Source: Spiractinospora alimapuensis (GTDB lineage Bacteria; Actinomycetota; Actinomycetes; Streptosporangiales; Streptosporangiaceae). From it: 64,000 bases of DNA. Below the pieces are notes generated by a model, which saw only the letters and a program-made list of their open reading frames with translations, had not been told where the DNA came from and searched no databases. This document shows positions 8,265 through 17,305 of the stretch, in pieces (within the stretch, counting starts at the first letter, position 1; every line of letters starts with the position of its first letter). The stretch covers positions 496,001 through 560,000 of the forward strand of contig NZ_CP072467.1 of NCBI RefSeq assembly GCF_018437505.1, given 5' to 3'. A program made the translations under genes and the position numbers.

Positions 8265-9353
8265 GTGTTCATCGCCGTTCGCGACATACGGTTCGCGTGG
8301 GGGCGTTTCGCGCTCATGGGTTCGGTGGTCGCACTCATCACCATGCTGATCGTGCTGCTGTCGGGACTGACAGCGGGGCTCGCCAGCCAGTCCACCTCCG
8401 CGGTGCGTGATCTGCCCACGGACCGGATCGTGTTCGGGTCCTCCGGTGAGGCCGATCCGGAGGAGTCGTTCGAGGACAGCGTGGTTGACGCCCCGCAGCG
8501 GGACGAATGGGCCGCGGCCCCGGGCGTGGCCGCCGCGCATCTGGTGGGTGTCACCCAGGCCAGGGCGGACATCGCCGTGGGCACCACGGGCGTCACCGTG
8601 TTCGGGGCCCCACCGGACAGCGGCCTCGCCCCGGAACGCGTGGCGGACGGAGAGGTCGTGGTCCCCGAAGGGTTCGCCGAGGAGGAGGGGATCGTCCCGG
8701 GCGACACGATGACGGTGTCCGGGCGGGAGCTGACCGTGTCGGCGGTGGCCGGAGACGCCTACTACAGCCACATGCCGGCCCTGTGGACCACCCTGGACAC
8801 CTGGCGCGGCCTCGACCCCGGCCACACACCGGACGCGGAGCCCGGGGACGAGGCGACGGTTCTGGCGGTGGAGGTCGACGGGGACCTGGACGTCGCAGCG
8901 GCCGACCTGGCCGCAGACACCCTCTCGGTCGACGTCGCCGACAGCCTGAGCGCCATCGGCGCCTTCTCGTCGGAGAACGGCTCACTGCGGATGATGCTGG
9001 GTTTCCTCTACGCGATCTCGGCCCTGGTCACCGGGGCGTTCCTCACGGTCTGGACGATTCAGCGCTCCGGGGACATCGCCATCCTGAAGGCGCTCGGGGC
9101 GTCGACCCGCTACCTGCTGCGCGACGCGCTCACCCAGGCGTTCCTCGTTCTGACCGGAGGCGCCGTACTCGGCGGCGCGTTGGGAGTCGCGGTCGGAGCC
9201 GCCGCCGCGACGATGGTGCCGTTCGAGTCCACGCTGGCGACCACGCTGTTCCCGGTCGCCGGCATGGTCGCGCTCGGTATGGCGGGCGCGGCGCTCGCGG
9301 TCCGGCGCGTGACCTCGGTTGATCCCCTGACGGCACTGGGAGGTGTCCGATGA
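8265..9353 (+). CDS. ABC exporter permease, FtsX/DevC-like
   Basis: 362 residues. One membrane segment at about 17-39, a large extracytoplasmic domain, then three C-terminal membrane segments (about 245-355): the FtsX/MacB permease topology of the short DevC class. GTG 8265 follows GAGAGAGG. Its stop overlaps the ATP-binding gene by four bases, so both are one transport unit. Divergent from the two-component system that probably senses its substrate. In known cases such exporters remove antibiotics, peptides or lipids. Confidence 0.92.
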   Translation: MFIAVRDIRFAWGRFALMGSVVALITMLIVLLSGLTAGLASQSTSAVRDLPTDRIVFGSSGEADPEESFEDSVVDAPQRDEWAAAPGVAAAHLVGVTQARADIAVGTTGVTVFGAPPDSGLAPERVADGEVVVPEGFAEEEGIVPGDTMTVSGRELTVSAVAGDAYYSHMPALWTTLDTWRGLDPGHTPDAEPGDEATVLAVEVDGDLDVAAADLAADTLSVDVADSLSAIGAFSSENGSLRMMLGFLYAISALVTGAFLTVWTIQRSGDIAILKALGASTRYLLRDALTQAFLVLTGGAVLGGALGVAVGAAAATMVPFESTLATTLFPVAGMVALGMAGAALAVRRVTSVDPLTALGGVR

Positions 9354-10042
9354 GTCTCACGCTGCACGACGTGTCCCTCACCTACCCCGACGGGGAGGAC
9401 CAGGTCACCGCTCTCGCCGGCGTGTCGCTGCACGTCGCGCCAGGTGAGGTGGCGGCCGTGGTCGGCCCCTCCGGCTCCGGCAAGTCGAGCCTGCTCGCGG
9501 TGGCCGCGACGCTGATGCGCCCCGCGTCCGGAACCGTCCGAATCGACGACGTCGACGTGACCCACCTGTCGCCGGCGCGGCGCACGCATCTACGCGCGTC
9601 CAGGATCGGGATCGTGTTCCAACAACCCAACCTGGTCGGTTCGCTCACCGCCGAGGAGAACCTTCTGGTCACCGAGCACCTTCGGGGCGGTTCCGTGGCG
9701 GCGGCCCGATCCGCGGCCGAGGAGCTCCTGCGCACGGTGGGTCTGGAGAACAAACGCCATCGCCGCCCGCACCAGCTCTCGGGAGGTGAACGTCAGCGCG
9801 TGAACATCGCCCGCGCCCCCATGGGACAACCGAGTGTGCTGTTGGTGGACGAACCCACCGCGGCCCTGGACCATGCTAGGGGCCGTGGGATCACGGACCT
9901 GGTCGCGACGGTCACCCGACGGTTCGCGATCGCCACCGTGCTGGTCACCCACGACACCGAGTACCTGGACGCCGCCGACACGGTGGCACACATGCGCGAC
10001 GGCCACCTCACCGGCGAGGCCGAACCCGCGGGTCATCGGTGA
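9350..10042 (+). CDS. ABC transporter ATP-binding protein, DevA/LolD-like
   Basis: 230 residues. Walker A GPSGSGKSS at 39-47, Q-loop in GIVFQQPNLV, signature LSGGERQRVNIARA, Walker B VLLVDEPTAALD and switch His in VLVTHDTEYLD are all present. Partner of the preceding FtsX-like permease, with ATGA overlap. Powers export or mechanotransmission rather than uptake, judged from the subfamily. Confidence 0.95.
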   Translation: MSLTLHDVSLTYPDGEDQVTALAGVSLHVAPGEVAAVVGPSGSGKSSLLAVAATLMRPASGTVRIDDVDVTHLSPARRTHLRASRIGIVFQQPNLVGSLTAEENLLVTEHLRGGSVAAARSAAEELLRTVGLENKRHRRPHQLSGGERQRVNIARAPMGQPSVLLVDEPTAALDHARGRGITDLVATVTRRFAIATVLVTHDTEYLDAADTVAHMRDGHLTGEAEPAGHR

Positions 10043-10118
10043 CCCCGCCTCGGCGCGTGTGGCCGAGGCGGAGCGGGCCGCCGCACTAGGGTGGACGTGG
10101 GCGAGGCGAGGAGGCGGC

Positions 10119-10569
10119 GTGAACAGTGATCGGATCGAGTGCGTCGCGCGTGTGGGCGCTCCGGTGGAACGAGTGTGGCCCCTGATCGCGGACGGTGCGG
10201 GCATCCGGCGGTGGTTCGCGTTCGACGGCGCCGAGCTCGACGCCGTTCCCGGTGGGGCCGCGGTCTTCGAGTGGGCCGAGCACGGACGGTTCCTCGGCGT
10301 GGTGGAGGACGTCCGTCCGGAACGCCTGCTCACCGTACGGTGGGCACTGGTCCCCGACGTCGCGCCGGACCCCGGCAACGCCACGCTCGTGGAGTTCCCT
10401 GGAACCGGATGGCGATCAGCGTTCCCGGGTGAGGATCGTGGAGTCGGGTTTCGCCGCGCTGCACGGAAGCGACGAGGAGCGGCGGCGCTACGCCGAGGAG
10501 AACACCCAGGGGTGGCAGGCGGGGCTGTCCTTACTGACGGAGTTGGCCGAGGGCCGCTCCGGCGAGTGA
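10119..10569 (+). pseudogene. SRPBCC (AHSA1/START-like) domain protein, frameshifted
   Basis: Starts at GTG 10119 behind a clear GGAGG. It reads an AHSA1-type helix-grip protein (APVERVWPLIADGAGIRRWF) up to GNATLVEF near 10397, then the rest of the family pattern (LEPDGD, RIVESGFAALHG, and a GWQAGLSLLTELAEG tail) continues in another frame. Removing one base or adding two at about 10396-10402 would give an intact protein of 149-150 residues. Convergent with the PaiB-like gene. Function of intact relatives: small hydrophobic ligand binding or stress-related roles. Confidence 0.8.
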
Positions 10570-10576
10570 CGCCCAC

Positions 10577-11200
10577 TCAACCGGAGCGCGCGTCCCGGAC
10601 CGCGTTGGCGCTGGCGTGGTCCCCCCGAGCGTGAAGTCCCTCGATGACGCCGTCCTGGTCGGCGGCCGACCGGTTCTGGCTGAGTTTCGCGCGCGCCTCG
10701 ATCCGGGAGATGCGTAGCTCGACGCCGACGATGGCGCGCAGTTGCCCGGCGATGAAGCGTTCGGGGGCGTCATCGGTCGACCACGGTCGTGCCTCGGTGG
10801 CCTCATGGAGGTCGGTCAGGCGGCGAACGTGGCCGTCGAGCCACGCGGGGTCGTCATGGAGGCGCAGCTCACCGAACACGTGGGCGGTCAGGTAGTTCCA
10901 CGTTGGCACGACGCGGCCGTGTTCCCGCTTCGTTTCGTACCAGCCAGGGCTGACGTAGGCGTCGGGGCCGCGGAGGATGACCAGTGACTCACCGGTCGGG
11001 GGTGACTGCCAGTGGGGGTTGTTGCGTGCGAAGTGGCCGAGGAGCGCTCCGTGGTCGCCGAGGTCGGGGTCGTAGACCAGCGGGAGCATCGTCGCCCGCA
11101 GCCCGTCGGCGGTGGGGGTGACGAGGTCGCCGGCGCCGTGGTGGACCAGCAGGTGCCGCAGTTGCTCGTCGGAGACGGCGTTGTAGGAGGGAACGTACAT
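10577..11200 (-). CDS. PaiB family FMN-binding negative transcriptional regulator
   Basis: 207 residues from ATG 11200 (MYVPSYNAVSD). The split-barrel FMN-binding fold is recognised by the conserved start, by GALLGHFARNNPHW in the first third, and by VPTWNYLTAHVFGELRL. PaiB proteins affect sporulation and protease gene expression in Bacillus; in actinomycetes the role is unproven and flavin-linked chemistry is equally possible. Convergent with the broken SRPBCC gene and downstream of ribonuclease Z by 58 bases. Confidence 0.9.
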   Translation of the reverse strand: MYVPSYNAVSDEQLRHLLVHHGAGDLVTPTADGLRATMLPLVYDPDLGDHGALLGHFARNNPHWQSPPTGESLVILRGPDAYVSPGWYETKREHGRVVPTWNYLTAHVFGELRLHDDPAWLDGHVRRLTDLHEATEARPWSTDDAPERFIAGQLRAIVGVELRISRIEARAKLSQNRSAADQDGVIEGLHARGDHASANAVRDARSG

Positions 11201-11258
11201 CGTGGCCCCTTTCTGTCGCTCGTCGCACACCAGGGCGATCCAGGATCCAGCGTATTGT

Positions 11259-12197
11259 TCAGCGCCCGCCGAGCCCGGGACGGGGCCGGGTGGGAAGCGG
11301 CACACGATGGAGGTCCTGGGCCAGGACCACGCTTCCGGGGAACTCCGACGCCGCCTCGGCCACGAACCGGGGGTCGTCGCCGAGGCCGTACCGTTCGGAC
11401 AGGTGGGTGAGAACGAGCTGACGCGCGCCCGCCTCCCTGGCGACGCGCCCGGCCTGCCGGGCCGTGAGATGGCCGGTCTCCTGCGCCAGTTCCGCCTCGC
11501 AGTCCAGGAACGTCGATTCGATGACGAGGAGGTCGACCTGGTCGGCGAGGCGTAGAGCGTTGTCGCACCAGCGTGTGTCCATGACGAACGCCATCGACTG
11601 CCCCTTCCGTGGCGCGGCGCACTCGGCGAGCGTCACCCGGTCGCCCGCGGCGGTCCGGATCTCTCCCTGCTCACGGAGACGGCCGATGTCGGGTCCCCGC
11701 ACGCCCCGCGCGGCGAGACGGTCCGGGAGCATCGTCCACCCGTCCGGTTCCTGGATGCGATAGCCGAAGGTGGGAATCCGGTGCGAGAGCGGCAGCGCCG
11801 TGACGCGTGGGCCGGGGCCGAGCGGACAACCGCCCTCGCCGCCGACGGGGCGCGGGTTCACGGTCGCGGTGTCGTCGAACACCGTGGCCTCACGCAGCCG
11901 CTTCCAGTACTCCTCCCCCGCCGCTGGATAGGCGACCCGCACCGGGTGGGCGACCCGTGTCCGCGCGATTCCCTGCAGTACGCCGGGGAGTCCGAGACAG
12001 TGGTCGCCGTGGAAGTGGGTCACACAGACCTGTGTCACGTCCGACGGGGCGAGACCGGCGAACCGCATCTGCCGCTGGGTCCCCTCCCCGGGGTCGAACA
12101 GGATGCCCTCCTGGTCCCAGCGCAGGAAGTACCCGTTGTGGTTGCGCCGCTTCGTGGGGACGGCGCTGGCGGTACCCAGGATGACCAGTTCTCGCAT
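11259..12197 (-). CDS. rnz: Ribonuclease Z (tRNA 3' endonuclease, metallo-beta-lactamase fold)
   Basis: 312 residues, the usual length of the short RNase Z. The zinc-binding HxHxDH motif is THFHGDHCLGLPG at about 60-71, and further ligands are in ALPLSHRIPTFGYR, VMDTRW and LTHLSERY. Trims the 3' extension of tRNA precursors in the cytosol. ATG 12197 begins MRELVILGTASAVPT, a standard N-terminus. It lies alone among accessory genes. Confidence 0.93.
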   Translation of the reverse strand: MRELVILGTASAVPTKRRNHNGYFLRWDQEGILFDPGEGTQRQMRFAGLAPSDVTQVCVTHFHGDHCLGLPGVLQGIARTRVAHPVRVAYPAAGEEYWKRLREATVFDDTATVNPRPVGGEGGCPLGPGPRVTALPLSHRIPTFGYRIQEPDGWTMLPDRLAARGVRGPDIGRLREQGEIRTAAGDRVTLAECAAPRKGQSMAFVMDTRWCDNALRLADQVDLLVIESTFLDCEAELAQETGHLTARQAGRVAREAGARQLVLTHLSERYGLGDDPRFVAEAASEFPGSVVLAQDLHRVPLPTRPRPGLGGR

Positions 12198-12244
12198 GGC
12201 CTCATCCTGGCAGTCACGGGCCCCGGGATCGGACCACGCGGGGG

Positions 12245-13070
12245 TCAGTGCCCCTGGTGGTGTTCCTCGTCGAAGGGAGAGGAGATACCGGTGTAGTCGA
12301 GGCGCAGCATCATGCCGTCATGGGCGTGGCGTAGGTCGTGGCAGTGGTTCATCCACAATCCCGGGTTCGAGGCTTGGAACCCCACCACCCACGTCTCTCC
12401 CGGGAGCACGTCGAAGGTGTCGTGCGGAATGGGGCTGCCCGAGGGGACCTGACCGTTGCGTTCCAGGACATAGACGGTGTGGCCGTGCAGGTGCCAGGGA
12501 TGGGGTTCGAAGCTGCGGTTCACCAGGGTGAGCAGTACGAGATCCCCCGCGTCGACCAACTGGGTGGGGATCGTCGGGAACGCGTAGCCGTTCACGGTCT
12601 GCGCGTAGGCCGGAACTCCGCCGACGCGGGCCAGGCCGCGATCCAGCACCATGTCGAACTCGCGGTCGAAGGGCCCGTCGCGATCGAAGGGAAGTTCCGC
12701 CGGCTCCCCGTAGTCGAAGAAGTCGAGGTCCGGCCACGCTCTGGTGTCCCCGACCCCGTCGGGCATCTCCTCGCTCGCCGCGTCCTCCGGGCGTACGCGC
12801 AGCCCACCGTCGGGGTCGTGGTCGATGAGGAGGGCCACCGGTCCCTCCGGCATGGTGAAGGTGACGTCGTAGCGGCCGCCGGCCGGAAGCCGAAGCCCCT
12901 GCTCTTCGATGTCGTCGGGTTCGTTGAGGTCACGCCCGTCGACCGCCACGACGCGGAAGGGCGTGCCGAGCAGACTGAACCAGTGCGGGTCGCTGTCGGT
13001 GTTGATCAGGCGGAGGGACGGGAGAGTGCCCCGTCCGCGTCCCGGAGGGGTGGGGACGCGGACGGGGGGC
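12245..13070 (-). pseudogene. Multicopper oxidase remnant, N-terminal domain missing
   Basis: The C-terminal two thirds of a laccase/CotA-like oxidase. Homology-like sequence starts near LRLINTDSDPHWFSLLG and continues through HPWHLHGHTVYV to MNHCHDLRHAHDGMM, so most copper ligands of the last domain are intact. The first cupredoxin domain, with its HxH pairs, is absent and no start codon sits at the edge; upstream the frame runs through Arg/Pro-rich non-coding sequence and then into the ATPase gene. I read it as a deletion remnant. The ORF body has no stop codons, so decay is recent or the truncation is a rearrangement scar. Confidence 0.75.
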
Positions 13071-13146
13071 TTGGTGGACGGTGGCTCGCCGCCGGCGCGT
13101 GGCTCGGGCCGGTGGTGCTCTTCCGGTCGTGGGTGCGGGCGCGGGT

Positions 13147-13566
13147 TTAGGTGAGTGCCAGTTCGGCGGTGACGGTGCGGCCGTTCATGTCGCCGTGGAT
13201 CCACCATCGATCCGAGCAGCGGTCGACGAGGGCGAGGCCACGGCCTGACTCGGCGAGTGGATCGTCGAGTACAGCGGTGCCCGGTGGCCGGAACATGCGG
13301 GGTCCGCCGGCGTCGCTGACCGAGACGAGCAGTGCGTCGGTGACGTCGAGTAGGTGGACGTGGTATCGACCGGTGGGTCCGGCGCTGCGGCTGTGCTTCA
13401 CGGCGTTGCTGGCGAGCTCGCTGAGGACGAAGGCGGCGGTCTCGACGGTTTCGTCTTTGACGTCGAGGGCTCGCAGCCAGGCTTCGAGCCACGCGCGGGC
13501 GCGGGCGACACTCGCGGGAGTGCCGGGCAGACAACATTCAGCGGTATCCGCGAGAACGGTGCTCAT
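13147..13566 (-). CDS. RsbW-like ATP-binding protein (anti-sigma / AbaA-locus type)
   Basis: 139 residues of the HATPase_c_2 (GHKL) fold. N box SELASNAVKHSRS at about 50-62 with the metal-binding Asn, then VSDAGG and a G-rich ESGRGLALVD segment. Proteins of this kind are anti-sigma kinases or their orphan relatives. Translationally coupled to the 72-residue gene upstream (4-base overlap) and divergent from an XRE/DUF397 pair, the same gene content as the Streptomyces AbaA and WhiJ regulatory loci. Confidence 0.9.
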   Translation of the reverse strand: MSTVLADTAECCLPGTPASVARARAWLEAWLRALDVKDETVETAAFVLSELASNAVKHSRSAGPTGRYHVHLLDVTDALLVSVSDAGGPRMFRPPGTAVLDDPLAESGRGLALVDRCSDRWWIHGDMNGRTVTAELALT

Positions 13567-13781
13567 AGCCAGCTCACCCCCGGATGGACCGTCACGACCG
13601 GGATCTCCTCGGTGGGGGCGGCACCCAACGCCATCCGACGCAGCAACGGTGTGGTCGAAGGAACCAGCGAAGGGAGGGCTGGGTTCTCTGGCTCGATGTC
13701 CACCGCCACTGTCTGTGTCAGATAGGGACGGATACGCCGGGCTCGACGCCGGGCATAGAGGTTAGGCTGGGTCACTGTCAT
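13563..13781 (-). CDS. Small hypothetical protein upstream of the ATPase
   Basis: 72 residues, starting ATG 13781 with TAGGAG six bases before. N-terminal basic stretch YARRRARRIRPYL, then a Pro-rich middle. No recognised domain. The 4-base overlap with the ATPase start means the two are made together, and it is the first gene of that transcript, facing the XRE regulator across 175 bases. Possible small partner or inhibitor of the ATPase, which is inference only. Confidence 0.7.
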   Translation of the reverse strand: MTVTQPNLYARRRARRIRPYLTQTVAVDIEPENPALPSLVPSTTPLLRRMALGAAPTEEIPVVTVHPGVSWL

Positions 13782-13956
13782 CGACTCCTACTCAGTCGTT
13801 GGCCATGCCTCCGGACCGGTGTCAGCGGTCGCGGGGGCGCCTTGCTTGTGGGACCAGACTCGCGGTCAGCGTGGGCGTTCGCCAGGGGCTTCGCAGTTGT
13901 GCACAGATTTGTGAGATCAGTAGCGATCCGTAGAGGCTCTGCACAAGACTGCGAAT

Positions 13957-14742
13957 ATGGGTGATGACAAGTGGACGCAATGGGGTGCGGAGCTACGGTT
14001 CCACCGCACCGCAGCGGGCTTGGCCCAGGACAAGCTCGCCCGGGAAATGCACCTGGGTGCCTCGACCATCAGCTCTTTCGAGGGGGGAACGCGACGCCCC
14101 AGCCGAGATCACGCCATCGCCGCGGATAACGCGCTGGCCACGGGCGGGGCACTCGTGCAGAAGTGGGACGAGGTGCAGGACGAGCGCGAGATTCCCGAGG
14201 ACTGGCGCGACTACGCGAAGGTCGAACGTAAGTCAACGGAGATCCGGGAGTATCAGCCCACCCTCTTGCCCGGGCTGTTGCAGACCGCAGAATATGCGGA
14301 AGTGCTACTGCGCAGTACTGGTACCTGGGATAGCGCTCAGGTCGAACGGCTCGCGGCCGCCCGTGTCGCCCGAATGGAGGCCATCGGAAGCACCGCCCTG
14401 ACTTTTGTCGTTGACGAGGCGGTGGTGCGGCGCATCATCGGATCGTATGAGATCGCCCGGCGCCAGCTCGATGCGGTGCTGGGGCAGATTGAGGAGCGGC
14501 GCATCAAGGTGCTCGTCATCCCGGAACTCACCCCCTACCACCCAGGTCTCTTCGGATCGTTTCGCATAATGACCTTGGACGACGGGCGGATGATCGCGCA
14601 CGAGGAATACCGTACGGGCGTCAATGTGGTGTATGGGCCTAAAGTGAACTACTTCCTCGCTCTGTTCGACAACCTGTTGGCTGAGGCTTTGACTGTTAAG
14701 GCATCTGCCGAGTTCATCTCGGCGGTCAGAAAGGATCTGTGA
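13957..14742 (+). CDS. XRE family regulator with DUF5753 domain (WhiJ/Scr1-like)
   Basis: 261 residues. An N-terminal helix-turn-helix at about 10-65 (AQDKLAREMHLGASTISSFE) is followed by the DUF5753 sensor-like domain from about 75, with the family mark PTLLPGLLQTAEYAEVLL. Such proteins pair with a small DUF397 protein encoded just downstream, as here, and control development or antibiotic production in Streptomyces (WhiJ, Scr1). Stop codon lies one base before the DUF397 start, so the two are coupled. Confidence 0.93.
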   Translation: MGDDKWTQWGAELRFHRTAAGLAQDKLAREMHLGASTISSFEGGTRRPSRDHAIAADNALATGGALVQKWDEVQDEREIPEDWRDYAKVERKSTEIREYQPTLLPGLLQTAEYAEVLLRSTGTWDSAQVERLAAARVARMEAIGSTALTFVVDEAVVRRIIGSYEIARRQLDAVLGQIEERRIKVLVIPELTPYHPGLFGSFRIMTLDDGRMIAHEEYRTGVNVVYGPKVNYFLALFDNLLAEALTVKASAEFISAVRKDL

Positions 14743-14743
14743 C

Positions 14744-14923
14744 GTGGATCAGTGGGTCACAAGTAGCTATACAGGTGGCGACCATCCCAACTGCGTTGAG
14801 TGCCGCACAGACCAGGAGCGCGTCCTGATCCGGGATACGCAGAACCGTGGCCAGGGGCACCTGTCCGTTCCGGTCGCCGAGTGGCGCGCGCTGCTAGGCG
14901 CGGTCCGGCGCGGTGAAATGTAG
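14744..14923 (+). CDS. DUF397 domain protein (BldB/Scr2-like)
   Basis: 59 residues starting at GTG 14744, directly after the XRE stop. Reads VDQWVTSSYTGGDHPNCVEC at its start, then VLIRDTQNRGQGHLSVP and EWRALLGAVRRGEM, a complete DUF397 domain: W, SSY, NCVE, VRDT and the terminal GEx are all present. It is the partner of the XRE protein; the DUF397 family includes BldB. Other frames through this stretch are not protein-like. Confidence 0.92.
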   Translation: MDQWVTSSYTGGDHPNCVECRTDQERVLIRDTQNRGQGHLSVPVAEWRALLGAVRRGEM

Positions 14924-15038
14924 CTGCGCCACGTATGGAGCGTCGCTCTGTGTGCTCCGCGTAGCGTGGAGCGTGCCAGGAGGGTCGATACGCTGTGCGG
15001 TCCGGATGTTCATGGACGTGACCGATGGAAGAGTTCCT

Positions 15039-15647
15039 GTGTCCGCGCCCCGCAAGCGGCCCCGACAGCAACGCTCCCGGGAGACCGTGGAGTGGATCCT
15101 GGAAGCCGCGGAGCAACTGTTCGTCCGTGACGGTTACCTCGGGGTCACCACGAACCGCGTCGCCGAGCGGGCGGGGGTGTCGATCGGTTCGCTGTACCAG
15201 TACTTCCCGAACAAGGACGCCCTGCTGCTGGAACTCGCCGACCGCCACGCGACGGCGATGGTCACCGCACTGCGGGAGACGATCCGTGCGGCCGGTGCGC
15301 GCCACGGCGAAGTGGAGGGGGTGGTGCGCGACGTCGTGGGAACCGTCGCGGAGTGGCACGCCAAGGAGCCGGACCTCCACCGGCTGTTCGTCGCTCAGGC
15401 GGAGCGGACACCGGCGCTCCTGGCCAGGGTGCGGGAGGTGGAGCACGAGGTGGCCGCCGTGCTCGCCGAGGAGCTCGGGCGCGTCCGGGAACGCCCTGTG
15501 GACGTGTTGGACGTGCTGCTCGTCGTCCAGGGCGTCGACGCGCAGGTACACGGGACGCTCCTGGACCCGCCGTCCGGGCACACCGCCCAGGAGGTGACGG
15601 ACCGGATCGTCGACCAGTGGTGTCGGGTGCTCGCGGAGGTGGCGTAA
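15039..15647 (+). CDS. TetR family transcriptional regulator
   Basis: 202 residues from GTG 15039, chosen because GGAAGAG lies 5-11 bases before it; ATG 15012 is an alternative. Helix-turn-helix at about 10-60 (VTTNRVAERAGVSIGSLYQY, the usual recognition helix). The C-terminal ligand domain is unassigned. It precedes the glutamate carrier gene on the same strand, separated by a hairpin, so it is probably not in one transcript with it. Confidence 0.9.
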   Translation: MSAPRKRPRQQRSRETVEWILEAAEQLFVRDGYLGVTTNRVAERAGVSIGSLYQYFPNKDALLLELADRHATAMVTALRETIRAAGARHGEVEGVVRDVVGTVAEWHAKEPDLHRLFVAQAERTPALLARVREVEHEVAAVLAEELGRVRERPVDVLDVLLVVQGVDAQVHGTLLDPPSGHTAQEVTDRIVDQWCRVLAEVA

Positions 15648-15704
15648 CCCCCCATCCGGGTTTTCCGTCGGGTGGGCTGACAGCCGGAGATCCTTCCCTC
15701 CCCC

Positions 15705-15728
15705 ACACCGCCGAGCGGCCGGCGGTGT
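15705..15728 (+). terminator. Hairpin after the TetR gene
   Basis: Arms ACACCGCC and GGCGGTGT with an 8-base loop, about 60 bases after the TetR stop and before the glutamate carrier gene. No T-run. Confidence 0.55.
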
Positions 15729-15835
15729 CCACGGAGCGACCACGTCGACGCGAGGATCGAATACGATGCTCCGGGTGGTCGTATGGTCACTCTTGGTTCT
15801 CGGAGGGGTGTCGACGTGATCGCAGAAGGTGTCAC

Positions 15836-17305
15836 ATGACCGCTGAAGCCATTGGACTCGCAGTTCTGCTGCTGGGCATGTTGCTTCTCCTCGCGAAGCT
15901 GATCCGGATTCGGTGGCGGCTGTCGCAGCGGCTCTTCATCCCGAGTTCCCTGATCGCTGGCGGGCTCGCGCTTCTGCTGGGGCCTGAGGTCCTAGGCCGG
16001 GTCATGTCGTGGTTCGGAGTCGAGTGGTTCGCCGACGGGGGCGTGTTCACCGCGAACATCATCGATGTGTGGTCGGCGATCCCGGGGCTGCTGATCTCGG
16101 TGGTCTTCGCGGCGCTGTTCCTCGGCTTCCGCCTGCCGAAACTCAGCGAGGCCGGCCGCTTGGCGGGACCCCAGGTCGCGTTCGGGATCACGCTAGGAAG
16201 CGGCCAGTACGTGATCGGGCTTCTCCTCGCCCTGCTCGTGTTGACACCCGTCTTCGGGCTACCGCCCATGTCCGGCGCCCTGATCGAGATCGGATTCGAA
16301 GGTGGACACGGCACCGCGGCAGGCATGGGAGGCACGTTCGAGGAGCTCGGATTCGCCGAGGGTCAGGACCTTGCCTTGGGGCTGGCCACGGTGGGGCTGC
16401 TGAGCGGGATCATTCTCGGGATCATCCTGGTGAACTGGGGAGTGCGGCGCGGGCACACGGCCGCCCTCAGCCTCGACTCGGGTCCGTCCGTCAGCGAGCA
16501 GCGTGGAATCGTTGAGCGGCAGCAGCGAAGCGCGGCGGCGATCCTGACCGTTCGGCCGTCCTCGGTCGAGCCCCTGGCCCTGCACTTCGGGCTGATCGCC
16601 CTCGCCGTCGGCATCGGGCAGCTCATGCTGTGGGGACTGCAGTCCCTGGAGCGGCTCCTGTGGGCGGACCGGGTGGAGATCTTCGCCTTCGTTCCGCTCT
16701 TTCCCTTGGCCATGCTCGGCGGTGTGGTGGTCCAGTTCGCCATCGAACGTTTCGACCGGGCCGAGGTCGTCGATCGCCTGATGGTCGAGCGTATCCAGGG
16801 CTTCGCGCTCGACGCGCTGATCATCGCGGCGCTGGGAAGTCTGTCGCTGACCGCGATCGCGGACAATCTCGGGCCGTTCGTCATTCTCGCGCTCGCGGGC
16901 ATCCTGTGGTGTGTCGGTGCCTTTCTGTTCCTGGCGCCGCGCATGTTGCCGGACTACTGGTTCGAGCGCGGGATCGCGGACACGGGGCAGTCGATGGGTG
17001 TCACCGCGACCGGCCTGATCCTGCTGCGGATCGCCGACCCCGAGCTGAAAACCCCCGCATACCAGGCGTTCGGCTACAAACAGCTCATCCTGGAGCCGTT
17101 CTTCGGTGGGGGCCTCATCACGGCGGCGTCGCTCCCGTTGATCGCCGGTTTCGGGCCGGCTCCCTTCTTGATCGGTATGAGTGTCCTCCTCGTGGTGAGT
17201 CTCCTCGTCGGGCTGCTGTACCTCGGGCGGATGCGGGCCCCGGCAACGGCGACAGCCGTGGCGGCCGAGTTCAGTCCACCGAACCGGGGCGACGACCTGA
17301 CCTGA
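15836..17305 (+). CDS. gltS: Sodium/glutamate symporter, GltS-like
   Basis: 489 residues with about twelve hydrophobic segments, in the ESS family of Na+-coupled glutamate carriers. The two glycine-rich reentrant regions are visible: one around GFEGGHGTAAGMGGTF (about 150-165) and one around ERGIADTGQSMGVTATGL in the second half. These are the hallmark inverted-repeat motifs of GltS. AAGG precedes ATG 15836. Somewhat longer than the enteric protein (about 400), mainly from the loop between halves. Ends overlapping a convergent membrane protein gene by 35 bases. Confidence 0.85.
   Translation: MTAEAIGLAVLLLGMLLLLAKLIRIRWRLSQRLFIPSSLIAGGLALLLGPEVLGRVMSWFGVEWFADGGVFTANIIDVWSAIPGLLISVVFAALFLGFRLPKLSEAGRLAGPQVAFGITLGSGQYVIGLLLALLVLTPVFGLPPMSGALIEIGFEGGHGTAAGMGGTFEELGFAEGQDLALGLATVGLLSGIILGIILVNWGVRRGHTAALSLDSGPSVSEQRGIVERQQRSAAAILTVRPSSVEPLALHFGLIALAVGIGQLMLWGLQSLERLLWADRVEIFAFVPLFPLAMLGGVVVQFAIERFDRAEVVDRLMVERIQGFALDALIIAALGSLSLTAIADNLGPFVILALAGILWCVGAFLFLAPRMLPDYWFERGIADTGQSMGVTATGLILLRIADPELKTPAYQAFGYKQLILEPFFGGGLITAASLPLIAGFGPAPFLIGMSVLLVVSLLVGLLYLGRMRAPATATAVAAEFSPPNRGDDLT

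Noticed and set aside
12245-13537. Full 430-codon frame taken as one multicopper oxidase
   Set aside because: The first 150 codons are Arg/Pro-rich and overlap the ATPase gene; only the later part is oxidase-like.
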